Positions 22,969 to 34,265 of a stretch of 64,000 nt of DNA are shown here, piece by piece. The stretch comes from Heterobilharzia americana (lineage: Eukaryota > Platyhelminthes > Trematoda > Strigeidida > Schistosomatidae). Each line of letters opens with the position of its first letter. Position 1 is the first letter of the stretch. A program made the translations under genes and the position numbers. The notes under the pieces are model-generated. The model was not told the DNA's origin, did no database searches, and saw nothing but the letters and a program-made list of their open reading frames with translations. The DNA is taken from assembly GCA_944470555.2 (NCBI GenBank), contig OX104132.1, positions 2,675,755 to 2,739,754 of the forward strand, written 5' to 3'.

Positions 22969-23364
22969 ACGAACTTTCGGTGTAATCTCCAAAAGTGTAA
23001 ACATAGTTGACATATCAATCAATGATTGTCTTACTTCACGATAAACAGAACCCAAAAAGTTCAACGGTACAGATAATTGAAATAAGAGACCATTGACAAG
23101 GACAAGATCACCAACCGTTAATGATTTTGCCAAATTACTAATACCTGTAACTTCGAGTACACTGGCAGTTGTAGTTGAATCAATTGAACCGGAAGCAACT
23201 TGACTTGCTACTGTAATCATAGTTGCCGCTAAGCCAATTGAGAATATAGCAGCTTGACCAAAATTTAGTATAGCTAAACTAGTAGTCGTTTTAATACTAG
23301 CCTCTTCATATTGTGCTTGTAGTCGATCATACATTTCTGCTTCACGTTCTTCATTGTTAAAATA
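22969..23364 (-). CDS. ABCB7: ABCB7 exon: TM5, TM6 and following linker
   Basis: One hundred and thirty-two codons, about residues 319-450. It opens [16 protein letters not shown] (intracellular helix; human YFNNERYEAQRYD), then [20 protein letters not shown] (TM5), a long loop, [20 protein letters not shown] (TM6) and [16 protein letters not shown], ending ITPKVR. Between SQ and LTVGDL it has roughly 20 more residues than human ABCB7, in the loop predicted to face the intermembrane space. Acceptor TTTTCAG and donor GTAAGT are both phase 0. The exon sits between the arms of the inverted repeat, and a short TA tract lies about 14 bp beyond the donor. Confidence 0.96.
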
Positions 23365-23434
23365 CTGAAAAGAAAAGAAAGACAATGAATGATTTGAAGT
23401 TAAGTAGGGCCAACGTGAATGATAATTTATGTAG

Positions 23435-23745
23435 CTGGAAAAATATTGGACAGATGTTTCGTCCTAGTACGGGACTCATCAGCGGTGAGCAACCATGACT
23501 CCATCAGAGATCGAACCAAGAACCTTCAAGTCCCGACAGAAATAGGAAATATAGATCATTGGATTGTAACCCAATGGTAATGTGCTGGCAGTGGAACCTT
23601 AAGGTCCTGGGTTCAATTCCAGGCAAGGGGTGTGCACTGCTGAAGAGTCTCATAGTAAGACGAAACAGTTAAGTATCCACTGCTCTCAGGTTTTCAATAT
23701 TCTTCAATCAACTGATTTCAGTCCATGATGAATACCAACCAATCA
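23435..23745. mobile_element. Two tRNA-derived SINE pieces, head to head
   Basis: The left piece (23435-23540) is inverted (TTTCGTCCTAGTACGGGACT). The right piece (23545-23745) is on the plus strand and starts with a tRNA-like part: TTGTAACCCAATGGTAATGTG and a perfect B-box GGTTCAATTCC (23609-23619), then the common GTGTGCACTGCTGAAGAGTC core. Confidence 0.75.
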
Positions 23746-23949
23746 GAAATCAACAAATCAATCGCTCAAATCATAAGGTATGAGATCAAGGTTTATCGAT
23801 TAAGTGTATAATGTGATTACTCACTCAGCTGATTTAATGCAACACCGTCGTACACCTTAGTTACATTAAGGTTCTTTATGCAGGTAAAGATGAAACGAGA
23901 TGTAGTTTGAGATAGTAGGACTCTAAATACTGCCTATTCAGTTGGTTTT

Positions 23950-24160
23950 CACTATTATTATTGTCATTATTATTATTGTTATTATTATTATTATTATTAC
24001 TAGTAGTAGTAGTAGTAGTATCATCATTATTAGCATTGTAATTATTGTCGTTACCATTATCATCATTATTATTGTTATTATTATCATAGCCATCACTATT
24101 ATAATAGTGTCATTATTATTGTCATTGCTAGTATAGTTATTGTTATTATTATTATTGGAA
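23950..24160. repeat. Imperfect (ATT)n tract
   Basis: Trinucleotide repeats of ATT with GTT, GTC, ATC and AGT variants. Long Ile/Val-rich open frames on both strands here are artefacts of the repeat. Confidence 0.95.
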
Positions 24161-24337
24161 AACGAACATGGTACACCAAGGGCACCAAGAAATGAGACAC
24201 ACAAAATTGCATAACAGAATTGTGAAGATATAAATGGAAGGGAAGGGGTTAGATAAGGAGGAAACACAATAAGAATAGCAGTTCAGTAAGGTTACTAAAC
24301 AATGAAAGGTGTTGAAGCCCAATGCGACGACATGCGC

Positions 24338-26071
24338 AACACACATCCAAGTCATCCATCGAATCCGGTGTTTCCAGATGACTTCACTTATTGAATAACC
24401 ATCTACATCATACCCAAACATACGCTATCGTACCTCAGAATTATTATTTACATCATGTTGCCACTAGATACGAACTATTCTACGGAGACAATGATGATCA
24501 AACACACAGAGTCGTCGCATATCCTCAGATCGGAGAGGTCATATTTCAGATGCGTAGGGCAGAACCACTCGCATCGAAGTGTTGTAAACCCCGAAGTTTT
24601 ACAGTCAGATTAACATCACGAGGGATTAAAGGTGGCCCAGATTGACAGATGCAACTGTGGTTTTCGAAATTCGGTTGGGACTTCCACCAATCAATCAAAT
24701 ATCCAGATACATTGACTTTTCAGCTAGTTCGAGGATGAGCGAGGAAACATGCTTCTACCAATCTTACAAGAGTACAAGAGTGCACTTTAATGGTCCAAAG
24801 CACAAAGCATACTTACAGACATTATTCACGCTTACTGATTACAGTGTTCAACAAAGCAACACATTTCGGTTGCCAAAGAGAGAGAGAGAGAGAAAGAGAA
24901 ACATGCCATCAATTGACGTTTACTCTCTGAACACTTGTTTGATAGTACTTTAAATGATGCCACTGTCTTGTATTATCAGAATACTATTTCTAGTTTCAAC
25001 AAAGGTGATAAAGTATGTTCACTTCGGCCTTGGTTAGATAAGACATCTGCCTTTAATCCTGTTCCTAGACGACTCTTGGTTAAATAACCTTGTCATTGTT
25101 CATACTGAGGCATAGGTTTCAAACTGGCTGAAAGTGAACAGTATACTGTCGATAAAGGGAATCATTTCACATCATTGTTTGATGAAGTCGGTGGGTTTCA
25201 AGGAGTAGTACTTGTTCTACTTCTCGTGTCATTCTTCTTTCATGACTCACCTTATTCTGTTGAAAGTAATTTTGATTAGAGGTATGCTGATGACTTGACA
25301 GTTTGTCTCCCAATTATTTCTCACTTACTTATATTACTCTCAATTGAATGGTTTCTTATCTGAAAATAACCAGTGGTCTGATCTCTTCTCAACGTCCCAC
25401 GGTTGATTTTAGCCTCATCTGTAACCCAAAACTTGTGTGAGATGTTTATTTTTCACGACTCCTGTTATATTTTGTTGTAAAGTAGATAGAGGGTTTATAA
25501 ATCTGTCAGTAAAGTGAGTGTTGTGCCTCTGGTCCAACTGATCAACAAACAACACGATAGTTGACAGACATTGAAATTCTAGTCAGTCAGGTATATGATA
25601 CTGAGCATTCCCTTTATTCCCTAGTTCTCCCCTTGTATTTATTACCTCCTCATGGGAGGAAAAGAAGAAATAACACCAGTCTGTACCATCGTACAACTGA
25701 ATACAAGAAATCAACTGTGCATTGCCTTACCCTGCACGCATATTGTACGAGGAATAGAATGATTCAATAATTAACATTATTCGAAATGCTGTAAAGGTGT
25801 ATATTTTTGCTGAGAATTGCCTATTATACCGAAACATTGTTCAAACTGAAGTGATTATCATCTTGGAAGTGTGAATCTATTGAAGGATTATTCGTACAGT
25901 TCTCTCTGCATTGTCAATGTATGAGAGAGGTTGGCGATTATCATAAGGTCTTGACAAAAAGGGGATGATATGAAGTGAATTGCTTCCAGTGAATTATCGT
26001 TAACAAAACTAACTGTGGTAACAGATGACACAGTTAGTTGGTATTTAAACCAATCTGATATATACACATGA
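24338..26071. repeat. 1.73-kb inverted repeat, right arm
   Basis: Partner of 16354-18087, in opposite orientation. The outer flank (24337 and lower) and the 26072 flank do not match the flanks of the other arm. Between the arms lie 6,250 bp with the ABCB7 exons at 18355-18501 and 22969-23364. Confidence 0.95.
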
Positions 26072-26575
26072 AGTATGTTCATTCGATCAGGATAATGAAT
26101 CTGCGGCCTCCAACCATGGTGATTGAATACAACTCTATTCGATACACCCTATATAGGACAATATGCGAAGAAGGTAGCCTAAAAATCACTTACTTTCCCA
26201 TTGACTTTAGTCATTGTTGATAAGAAAGTGTTTGTATGTATGCCTATATCCCTTATACTCGATACTTACAGTTTATGTATATCTGAATTGTTTTACTTCG
26301 CGGTTCAAATGAACCTCTAGCGTTCTGATTGGCTCATAAGTCTTTAAACCTACTGATTATGCCCTACCTTTCAATGTTACTGTAAACTCTATAACTAACA
26401 TCGGTTCTCATGAATAAACGTTTTCAGTCTGAGTTACTATAAATTCATTTGATTTCTCTTTGCGAATCACTCATGTTGAATCATCTCGACTTCACGTCTA
26501 TGAATCGGCAAGTATTTTCGTTCATTCTCATAACTTTGCATCATAACAGAAAGATTAGAAGAGACAAGTGTAACG
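26072..26575. other. Unassigned intronic stretch
   Basis: Contains TATGTATGCCTATATCCCTT and GATTGGCTCATAAG..AAACC stretches that could be an LTR-like or Penelope-related remnant, but no coding signature supports this. Confidence 0.4.
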
Positions 26576-26579
26576 TCAT

Positions 26580-27270
26580 ACAGTGTTGGATGGAGATTCA
26601 TTAGAACACCACCACAGTAGGTCAAGAAGGTGACACAGTTGTATTCAGTTGTAAGCGAGTGAACTTGCCAGGTGAATGAGCTAAGGAATCAGGTAAACTG
26701 GCATCCGTTGGTAAGAAGTTATTGGTTGTCTAATCATCTTCACTATTATTCATTGATTTAGTTCATGTGAGGAGTAGTTACTCTCACGCAGGAAGGTATA
26801 AAGCGACTACATGATTTTTATCAAAGATATCTTCATATCATTGCTCACATTTGGTGGAATCAGAGTATGACCACTGTGGAGGTCAGATGAAGGGTACTAA
26901 ACATGAAAGGCTGGCAAGTCGATTGAACCTCAGTCGACTGAGACGGATTGGAGGTGTACTACGCACAGCGAGCCACTGTCTCCCTCGACTCGAAGTGCTA
27001 GGTTGTCAGAGGGTTGGTAGTGGCCAGATCAATACGTGGGAAAATGAATGAAGTGTCTGACCGTTGGTCTGAGTTGTGTAGAGAGATTTAGATCAGGTAT
27101 TTATCTTGTTGGGGTCCACGAAATGATAGAAATCTATGGTTGAGAACTGAAAATCGGTCACGATGACGCAGATGTATTCACTCACTGACGTCTTCAAATT
27201 GTATACTCTTTGATACCACTCGTTTTGTATCCATTCTGTTCTTTATGCATTACTGTGAAGTGTAGTAACT
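26580..27270 (+). mobile_element. RTE-type LINE 3' end (group 3)
   Basis: RLNLSRLRRIGGVLRTASHC (decayed RWLGHVLRM) and GSGQINTWENE, then TGACCGTTGGTCTGAG and GGGGTCCACGAAATGATAG tail blocks. It ends near ACTGTGAAGTGTAGTAAC. Confidence 0.7.
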
Positions 27271-27479
27271 AGAGCCGATGAACTTGTGTAGGACGTTCTA
27301 CGTTGATTTTATCAGTCAGTGAGTTAGTCTCGACTGAGTTACGCTATATCATGTCGACATTCGACCTACCAATCCATGGTCATATTATCGAATAACTATC
27401 ACCGTATAATAACACATGTGACTAAATCTGATCACAAAATTCCTAAGTAATCATGTCATCTGATCATTATAATAGGCAT

Positions 27480-27720
27480 AAATGGTAATAACCTATTGTG
27501 TGTGAGGGCTAATGATACTACTACTTGTCTGCATAAATCTCAGTAGGTGGAGCAGCGATCGAATTCACAACCTATTGGTTGAAAGTCAACACTTTAAACC
27601 ACTTACAGACATACACACCACAGTGGAATTCAATGCACTCTCATCCAATATACATGTCTCCACAAGAAGAGGAGTAGTAGATAAACATTATTTTACATAA
27701 CACACAGGCTAACTAGCTTA
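27480..27720 (-). mobile_element. tRNA-like SINE
   Basis: AAATCTCAGTAGGTGGAGCA and a GATCGAATTCACAACC block; the minus strand gives a decayed B-box, and TTAAACCACTTACAG represents the A-box side. Same family as 14870-15030. Confidence 0.55.
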
Positions 27721-28185
27721 GCTGGGCTGGAAGCTTACCAGTCAACTAAACAGTGTAAAAAACGATATGAGGCTATTGAATAGTTAGAAAACGAATGACT
27801 TCTGCAACCCCAAGAGAACTGATGTCACGCACCCCCCCCCCTACAGAGATTCATTCTCTTTTCATCTAGTGTTGTAATCAGAGACGTTACTCAATGACCT
27901 ATTTTTTGTGTCAAGATTGGCCTATTGAATTACATACATAGACCAGTAACTGGAGAGTAACCAATTTCATATTGCCTAGAACATATTATATAAAGAGGGA
28001 CATGAATATCTCAGGTAGACCAGTTAGCTTATTGAATAATCTAGGATATTCGCTCCTACTCAATGTGTAAATATCTACACCACACACAAATATGTAACAT
28101 ATAGAAGTGTCAGTGACTTTCATAGTCATCTTACACTCTAGTAGGTAATTTTGTCTGCAGATTATTTGAGTGACCTGAACACGAT
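27721..28185. other. Unassigned intronic stretch
   Basis: Includes a poly-C run at about 27831-27841. Nothing else recognised. Confidence 0.45.
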
Positions 28186-28189
28186 GAAC

Positions 28190-28620
28190 AGTTTATTAAG
28201 GGTTGAGTATATTGTACTATAGTTCGCTTTGTTCTATTATATGGCTGTAAAACATCACCATTAAAGATAGAGGATATGAAAAGGCTTCAGGTGTTTGATC
28301 ATCATCACCTTCGTAGCATAGGATGTGGGTCATGGTGCCATTGTATACAGTTTTAGGTAAGCTTCATCGATTGAAATGCCCAGCCACCGTCTGCCTCGTC
28401 GCACAATGTTGACCAAAGTAGGTTCAGGCTGGAAAAAGCCTCAGGACCGTTAAACTATTACATGGTATCAATGCATGAAGTCCTTAACTGTCGGATTTCA
28501 GCCATGTAGGGCGATGCAGACTAGCCAGTTGGAGTCCACGGGACAAGAGAAACAAGTGATTGGTTAGAGGCTCTAGGTGATATGGCTCAGAACCGATTTC
28601 AGTGAGGCAGATGTACTGTA
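28190..28620 (+). mobile_element. RTE-type LINE 3' end (group 2) abutting an exon
   Basis: YGCKTSPLKIEDMKRLQVFD on the plus strand, then the CCCAGCCACCGTCTGCCTCG block (decayed RMPSHRLP) and GAALGDMAQNRFQ-like text in GATATGGCTCAGAACCG. It stops at a GATGTACTGTAATC end about 20 bp from the ABCB7 exon 4 donor (28637-28642). Confidence 0.8.
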
Positions 28621-28642
28621 ATCATAAAATAATACAACTTAC

Positions 28643-28819
28643 TTTCACAGTTTCATAATTGATAAGTGAATCTGTCGCTTGACTAGCAGCATGTCCATCA
28701 GCTTTATTCATTTGAATACGAAATTGAGTCCGCCAGCGCGTAATAGCTAAAGTGAATGCTGTATAAGCAGCTATACAACTTAACGCGATTGTACTAGCTG
28801 CTACTCCATATTTATAGTA
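28643..28819 (-). CDS. ABCB7: ABCB7 exon: TM4 and coupling region
   Basis: Fifty-nine codons, about residues 260-318. YYKYGVAASTIALSCIAAYT forms most of TM4 (human [20 protein letters not shown]). It is followed by AFTLAITRWRTQFRIQMNKA, the conserved cytoplasmic (matrix) loop, and DSLINYETVK. The match in TRWRT-FRI-MNKAD and NYETVK is diagnostic for the ABCB7/Atm1 group. The acceptor is a CAG just before TACTATAAA and the donor GTAAGT is at 28637-28642, both phase 0. An RTE 3' end stops only about 20 bp from this donor. Confidence 0.96.
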
Positions 28820-28934
28820 CTGAGATGAAAAGTTGAGAAGAAAGGTGTGATAGAAAAAGTTATAATAATAATAATAATAATAATGATCAATAAGTAATTG
28901 TCGAAACATATTACTTTATGTTAATAATGGATCG

Positions 28935-29345
28935 TGGCTAGCAGTGGAGTCCAGGATGCGCATTTCGTCCTATTTGGGACTCGTCAGCTGGATGTACCTG
29001 TTTCCCAGTGAGTGATGTTGTTCCCATCGGGATTCGGACTCAGGAGCGATCGCTTCAAACACATTAACATAATTAGAACGCTGGCAATATCGAGGCATCC
29101 TCACAGGAGCCCATATGCCAATCAACGACGGTACCATATAAAAACAATTATACTATATTTTACTTTATACTAATGATAGATAGTGGCTAGCAGTGGAATT
29201 CAGTATGCGCATTTCGTCCTATTTGGGGCTTTCTCGTCAGCCGGATGGATGTACGTGCCTTCCAGTGAGTGATGCTTTTCCCACTGGGATTCAAACTCGA
29301 GGCCGATCGTACCAGAGCTTTATCCACTAGACCACCGAGGCAGAG
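28935..29345 (-). mobile_element. Two adjacent SINEs of the second family
   Basis: Two copies (about 28935-29060 and 29180-29345), each with TAGCAGTGGA, CGCATTTCGTCCTATTTGGG, CTCGTCAGC.GGATGTAC and a GGGATTC.AACTC B-box complement. The region between them (29061-29179) is unassigned. Confidence 0.65.
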
Positions 29346-29929
29346 TAATCACTTCTTGGCTCGGTGGTCTAGTCGACTAAAAGCCTGAGGTCTCCAAAGT
29401 GATTTGAATCATTAAATGAGGAGTATTGGAGATGTTGCTGGAGTAGATACATCCACTCTTTGAAGTTGACTAAAGTTTGGATATTAGTATTAACCTTCAT
29501 TTTCAAATTGTTCATTATCTTACAGAACTTTATCAACTTTGGTACTACCATTTTTCAATCCATCTATTCTTTGTATACTATTATGAAGTGTAGAAATTTG
29601 AAGTGATAAACTTGTATGCGAAGTTCTACATTAGCTTCATCAGTCAGTTATACACTGCTACTAAAGGAGATCACCCTAAAGTCCCACTGAAGTGAGAACG
29701 GTATCTGATGTTCGACCTGGATTACACTAGCCAAATCTCACACTCAATATTCTCCTATCTCTTACAAGCACCGGAATAAGCCCTAGTAGTTACACTTCAC
29801 AGAAGTATACAAGGAACAGGTGGATAAAAGGACTGATATCGAAGTAGACAAAGTTGTATGAAAGTATGAGCTCAGGGCAAACATTCAAACTTAAGAAGGT
29901 GCCAAGAAGTAAAAACTTCTAAGCCACGT
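29346..29929. other. Unassigned intronic stretch with RTE traces
   Basis: TATGAAGTGTAGAAATTTGAAG and TTCACAGAAGTATACAAGG-like pieces resemble the extreme 3' ends of group 3 RTE copies, in both orientations. No coding signal. Confidence 0.4.
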
Positions 29930-30400
29930 CACCAAGAGCTCTCAAACACTAATTTCTGGCATCTTGCGGTCCCCAACCAGACAGTCTACACTTCCCTACA
30001 CGGCTCAGACCAACAACCAGGGACTTTATGCATTGGTGCCATGTCTCAGTTCTATCACTAAGAACACTCTTCCTACCTCCCCTAGCATAGGACGTCGAGG
30101 TAGGTGATGGCTCGACTAAGGTTCACAAGCTCATTCATTAATCGACTCGTTAGCCTGTACTGCCTAGTGCCCTTCTCCTGACCTCAACAATGTTCACACA
30201 GTGATTCTATCAAATTAGAGGAATGCTATGAAGACACCTGTGAACGAAAACTCTATCACCGTTTCATGTCTTTTACTTTCAATGACCATGTCTTACAGCC
30301 ATATAACAGAAAGGAACGGATTGCAGCTTGGTATACTCATCTTTTGACAGATAGTCCGATTAATAATTTATACATCAGCATCATCATGAGTAACTATGAG
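29930..30400 (-). mobile_element. RTE-type LINE 3' end (group 3)
   Basis: GTCACCAAGAGCTCTCAAAC through ATTGGTGCCATGTCTCAG to TTTGACAGATAGTCCG corresponds to the tail, RWLGH region and SIKDRV-like region on the minus strand. Heavily decayed. Confidence 0.55.
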
Positions 30401-31140
30401 CAGTATCATCAAATTTTTGACTAACAGTTCCTATCATCTTGAAGATGAGAGTTAAGTAACCTACACATATATCATATTCTATCCACTTGCTTATTGCGTA
30501 CTACTGTGTTAAGTGTAGGAACTTGAAATGAGGATTTAATAGAGGGAGAGAAAGTAAAATAGCTATGTGACTACTTCAGAAATTCGTGCTGACTAGAAAC
30601 AGATTGTGATCTACATAAAGTTGAAGAAAGTGATCCCTATTATCTAACCTGTGATCAACTAATCCCCACCTCACCTCTATAGGTCACATTTAATGATTTT
30701 CTTCCCAGTCAAGTTGGCTGAAATGTGTACTCAAGTCTCCAGTTAACAAAATACGATGCGTCTATCGAGTACATTTGATAAAATGAAAAATGTCACTCCG
30801 TTGATAGCAGAACTTATGCTTAATTCCATAGAGTATATGTAGAAATGATGAAGGGTAATCATTTCAATTATCAGTTTGAACATTTGATGAACCTTCTGGT
30901 CTAAATACACAGTGCAACTTCAGCTTTAACACCTATTGTGGCATCGATTACCAGGAGTGTCAGTTCCAGGACAAACGTACAGTAAACACACTTTCATTCA
31001 TTTCAGGGAGAAGGTTTTTAACCAGTACGTCACGAGTTCAAACCCCGTCCAATCCATCGATATGTCAGCAGCCAGGTAGCATTTCCATCTGATTTTTATC
31101 AACTCAGTCGAGGTGATACAACTCTCCTATCTTCAAGCCG
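30401..31140. other. Unassigned intronic stretch with SINE scrap
   Basis: A tRNA-like SINE scrap lies at about 31020-31100 (GAGTTCAAACCCCGTCC B-box). Otherwise unrecognised. Confidence 0.4.
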
Positions 31141-31144
31141 GGAA

Positions 31145-31450
31145 TCAGTGCATACAAATCCACTTACTTGACATATACGAAACACATGTCAAACATACTC
31201 AGATTTTTGCTCAAGGTGTTCAAAAGACCCTGGATATTGTTAGCATCTTCGTTGAATAGGACTATGTCAAAAAGATATATCCTCTCTGGAGCAAGTCAGT
31301 CCGTAGAAAGTCGAAGGTGCCTAGGATTATACTCACCAATATATCCTATAACAAAGTAAAATAGGATTGGTGGCAGTATGCATCCTCACAAGGTTGACAA
31401 CAACTTTCCACAAGCTCTTTCACTACGCATTCACATTAAACCTATATTAC
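31145..31450 (-). pseudogene. RTE reverse transcriptase remnant (group 3)
   Basis: Parallel to 2480-2700: TACTCAGATTTTTGCTC, TAGCATCTTCGTTGAATAGG, ACTATGTCAAAAAGATA and AAAATAGGATTGGTGGCAG are the complement of the RT motif B to motif C region. All frames broken. Confidence 0.55.
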
Positions 31451-32060
31451 TCTATATGTTTTTATGACTTTATTTACAACATATAGTTGGAAATTTTATC
31501 CAAACAGAAATCTGTTAATAACAAATGTCCATATATATCAGTACTCTTGAATATAGGTGTTTCTGTAGCATTGTTTATATGTGACAGCACCACAGAATGA
31601 ATAATGTTGAGAATAGATATCTGCTATTATTTAAGGAAGGCTATGAACCTGCCTACATCCACTGAAGTCTCTTTGAAATATGTGGCACATGTTAAGTGAA
31701 CGCCGATCTCAATACACCATCATTGGTTTCAGTGAGATAACTTTCAATCAAATAGGTTACAGGTTTGAACACCTCTCCATTTATCGAGGTTTGGTCAACT
31801 AACTAGATAGTATTCCTACACTATGTGTGACTCACTGCATATTGGATCGATGTACACAAGATTGCTGAGCATATTTCAGTTCAATTTTGATTAGGTTACA
31901 AGAAAACTTAAGTAACTCGATTGAAACATGGAACTAGTCCTGTTAGTTATACATCTCAACATACGTCATAAGAAGTTGGATACACTTATTGGTAATTTCA
32001 AAATTCTAGTGTAACTTGATGAATTTACTGTACTAGTAAATAAGATAGAAAATGAAACAT
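31451..32060. other. Unassigned intronic stretch
   Basis: AT-rich, with a possible SINE scrap at about 31700-31800 (GATAACTTTCAATC..AGGTTACAGG). No gene. Confidence 0.4.
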
Positions 32061-32068
32061 TCACTTAC

Positions 32069-32337
32069 CAAGATCCCAGTTACGACAGCCACCTCAAATC
32101 CGGTTGGAAATAAATTAAAAACCATAGACGTCAGTATGAATTGTATACCTCTTGCTCCTCGATCAATAGCTTTACCTAATGCACCAGTTCTTCGACCAAG
32201 ATGATAACCCAAGTCAAGATTGTGCAGATGACGAAATACTTGAACGCCAACTTGTCGAATAGAAGATAGAGCAGCTTTAGCGAAAATTGCAGTACGTAAT
32301 TCATTTAAACCAGAAGCTGTAGCCCTAAATAAACCAT
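32069..32337 (-). CDS. ABCB7: ABCB7 exon: TM2-TM3 region
   Basis: Two bases completing a split Tyr codon (170) plus 89 codons, about residues 171-259. GLFRATASGLNELRTAIFAK follows TM2. VFRHLHNLDLGYHLGRRTG is the strongly conserved intracellular loop (human VFLHLHNLDLGFHLSRQTG), then KAIDRGARGIQFILTSMVF starts TM3, and the exon ends VVTGIL. Acceptor TTTCAG and donor GTAAGT; the phase changes from 1 at the 5' end to 0 at the 3' end. No stops or missing residues. Confidence 0.96.
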
Positions 32338-32399
32338 CTGAAAGTAGAACAGAAGTAAAAAATAATAAGCTGTAGACAATCAGTATTAATTGATACTGG

Positions 32400-32830
32400 G
32401 TGAAATGAAAATTTAAACCTTGGAAGGATTCGAACCAGTGACCACTAAGGTTTACGGCTCAATGCTCTACCAATTGAGCTACGAGGTAAGACTACTGACT
32501 ACATTCTTATTTCACTTCAATCACCAAAAGATTTTTTTTGTCCAACTACCATGTGAATTTGTGAAGCTCCCCCTTTCAATCTAAATCAGTTACATTCCGA
32601 TTGGGATGAAAAGTTCTGGCTATGGGGGCAGCCAGTGTGTATACGATCAACTCGTAGTAGTAACGCGTCATGGATTCACATGGCAGTCAGACAAAGCTCT
32701 GTTAGTGACTGAAGTGAAATAAAAATATGATCAGCAGTTGAATCTCGCAGTTCAATTGATAGAGCATCGAGCAGGAAACATGGTGGTCGCTGGTTCGAAT
32801 CCGGCCGCGGTCTAAACCTTCATTTCATTT
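32400..32830. mobile_element. Pair of tRNA-like SINEs in opposite orientation
   Basis: Left copy (minus, about 32400-32540): CGTAGCTCAATTGGTAGAGC is an excellent A-box region and GGTTCGAATCC (32431-32441) a perfect B-box. Right copy (plus, about 32640-32830): CAGTTCAATTGATAGAGCAT and GCTGGTTCGAATCCGGC, with a 5-bp T-stem. Neither folds into a full cloverleaf with paired acceptor and anticodon stems, so I call SINEs. Confidence 0.65.
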
Positions 32831-33049
32831 TAAATCATCATGGCTATCTCAGATAGTCAAAATGATAATCAGAATTTAAACAAAAGTATATTGAGGAAGA
32901 ATGTTCAACTATTAAATGTTGGAATAAAAAGAAAATTTTAAAAATTGACCAATAGTGTAAACAATATTGTTCTGCTAGGTGAACGCATTGAGCAGAAACC
33001 TGAGTATGTTTGGTATGCATTTCGCACTTATCAAATGTAAGATAATACT

Positions 33050-33545
33050 CCCAAAATTGTCTACACTTACATCAAGTCAGTGTTTCTATATGGTTCAGTA
33101 ACTTGGCACGTTACAAAAAGTATTTCCAACAAACTACAAACATTCATCAACAGCTGCCTCCTACACTGGCTTGATACTGAAGCTCAGATGGCCAGAAAGA
33201 ATAAGTAACAAGAAACTCTGGGAACGATCCAAGGAAGAACCTATCGCCCAACAAATATGCAGAAGCAGAAAGTGGAGATGGATTGGGCATACACTGTGAA
33301 GACCATTAGGGGACACCAAGCGCCAGGCCAGGTACTCGAGTGGAATCCAAAGAGGAAACGATGAGTTCGGCGTCCAAGGCGAGGGTGACATGGAGGAGAT
33401 GGTGTGAGGAAGAAATGAAAGCTTATAGGCAGTCGCGGAGCCAGGTTCAAAAAACTGTAGAGAACAGAGTGAAATGGCGACGTGCTACGGAAGACCTATT
33501 TTCCACTAGGAATCCAAGGGACAAATAATGATGATAATAATAATA
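33050..33545 (+). mobile_element. SR2-like RTE LINE 3' end
   Basis: SVFLYGSVTWHVTKSISNKL, then HWLDTEAQMA, VLEWNPKRKR and the CCACTAGGAATCCAAGGGAC tail with a GATAAT/AAT repeat at 33528-33548. Confidence 0.85.
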
Positions 33546-33554
33546 ATACTCCCA

Positions 33555-34265
33555 GTTAATTCATACAGAGTGAAGTGGTTGAATATGTCGACCACTTCAC
33601 TTACTTGAGGGGTCGCATGAAACTGAAGTGACTAGTTGACGATGAAATTCCAGTTCGGACAGAGAAGACCAGTTTAACATTTGTTAATATACATCATCTG
33701 CGGCGCCGACTGATGAGATATCCGATTATCTATCAAAGAACGAGTATACCACGCTGAAGTCCGTTCTCCCCTGTTGTATGGACTGTGAGACATGTCCGTG
33801 AAAAGAAGAAGACATGAAGCTGTTACAGGGTTTTTATCATTGAAGTCTTTGTAGCTTTGCTCATATTTTGTGAAATCACTGTGTAAGCAGTGCTAAGGTC
33901 AAGTGAAGGGCAGAGAAACGTTATGGGCCTTCATTCAATGAGATGGCTTGAACCTGTACTGCATATGCTGAGTCACTTCCTATCTCGACGTGCCAAGCTT
34001 AAGGAAGTTGGATTAGGTTGGAAGAAGATTCAAGGTGGCCAGACCATGACGTGCCACAAGTTGATGTAGTCACTGATTTTTGATCTGAGCCGTGTTGGGA
34101 GATTAAAACTACTCGGCTGGGGTCCCAAAGATGATAAGAATCAGTGGTTATTATCACTCTTTTTTTATCCACCTGTTCTTTGTATACTGAATCCGGTGAA
34201 GTGTGGCAACTTGAACCACTGATGCAATTGTGTGCAAGGTTCTACTTTGATGTTTTCTGTCTGAT
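33555..34265 (+). mobile_element. RTE-type LINE 3' part (group 3)
   Basis: SEVVEYVDHFTYLRGRMKLK, then CCGACTGATGAGATATCCG, SPVVWTVRHVREKK-like text, GTGGCCAGACCATGACGTGC and the GGGGTCCCAAAGATGATAAG tail. Same order as 3425-4060. Confidence 0.75.

Noticed and set aside
23938..24267. Long Ile/Val/Met-rich open frames on both strands
   Set aside because: They are produced by the ATT/ATC trinucleotide tract and have no protein-like composition.
32431..32815. Possible functional tRNA genes
   Set aside because: A- and B-boxes are good, but acceptor and anticodon stems do not pair properly and a SINE body follows.
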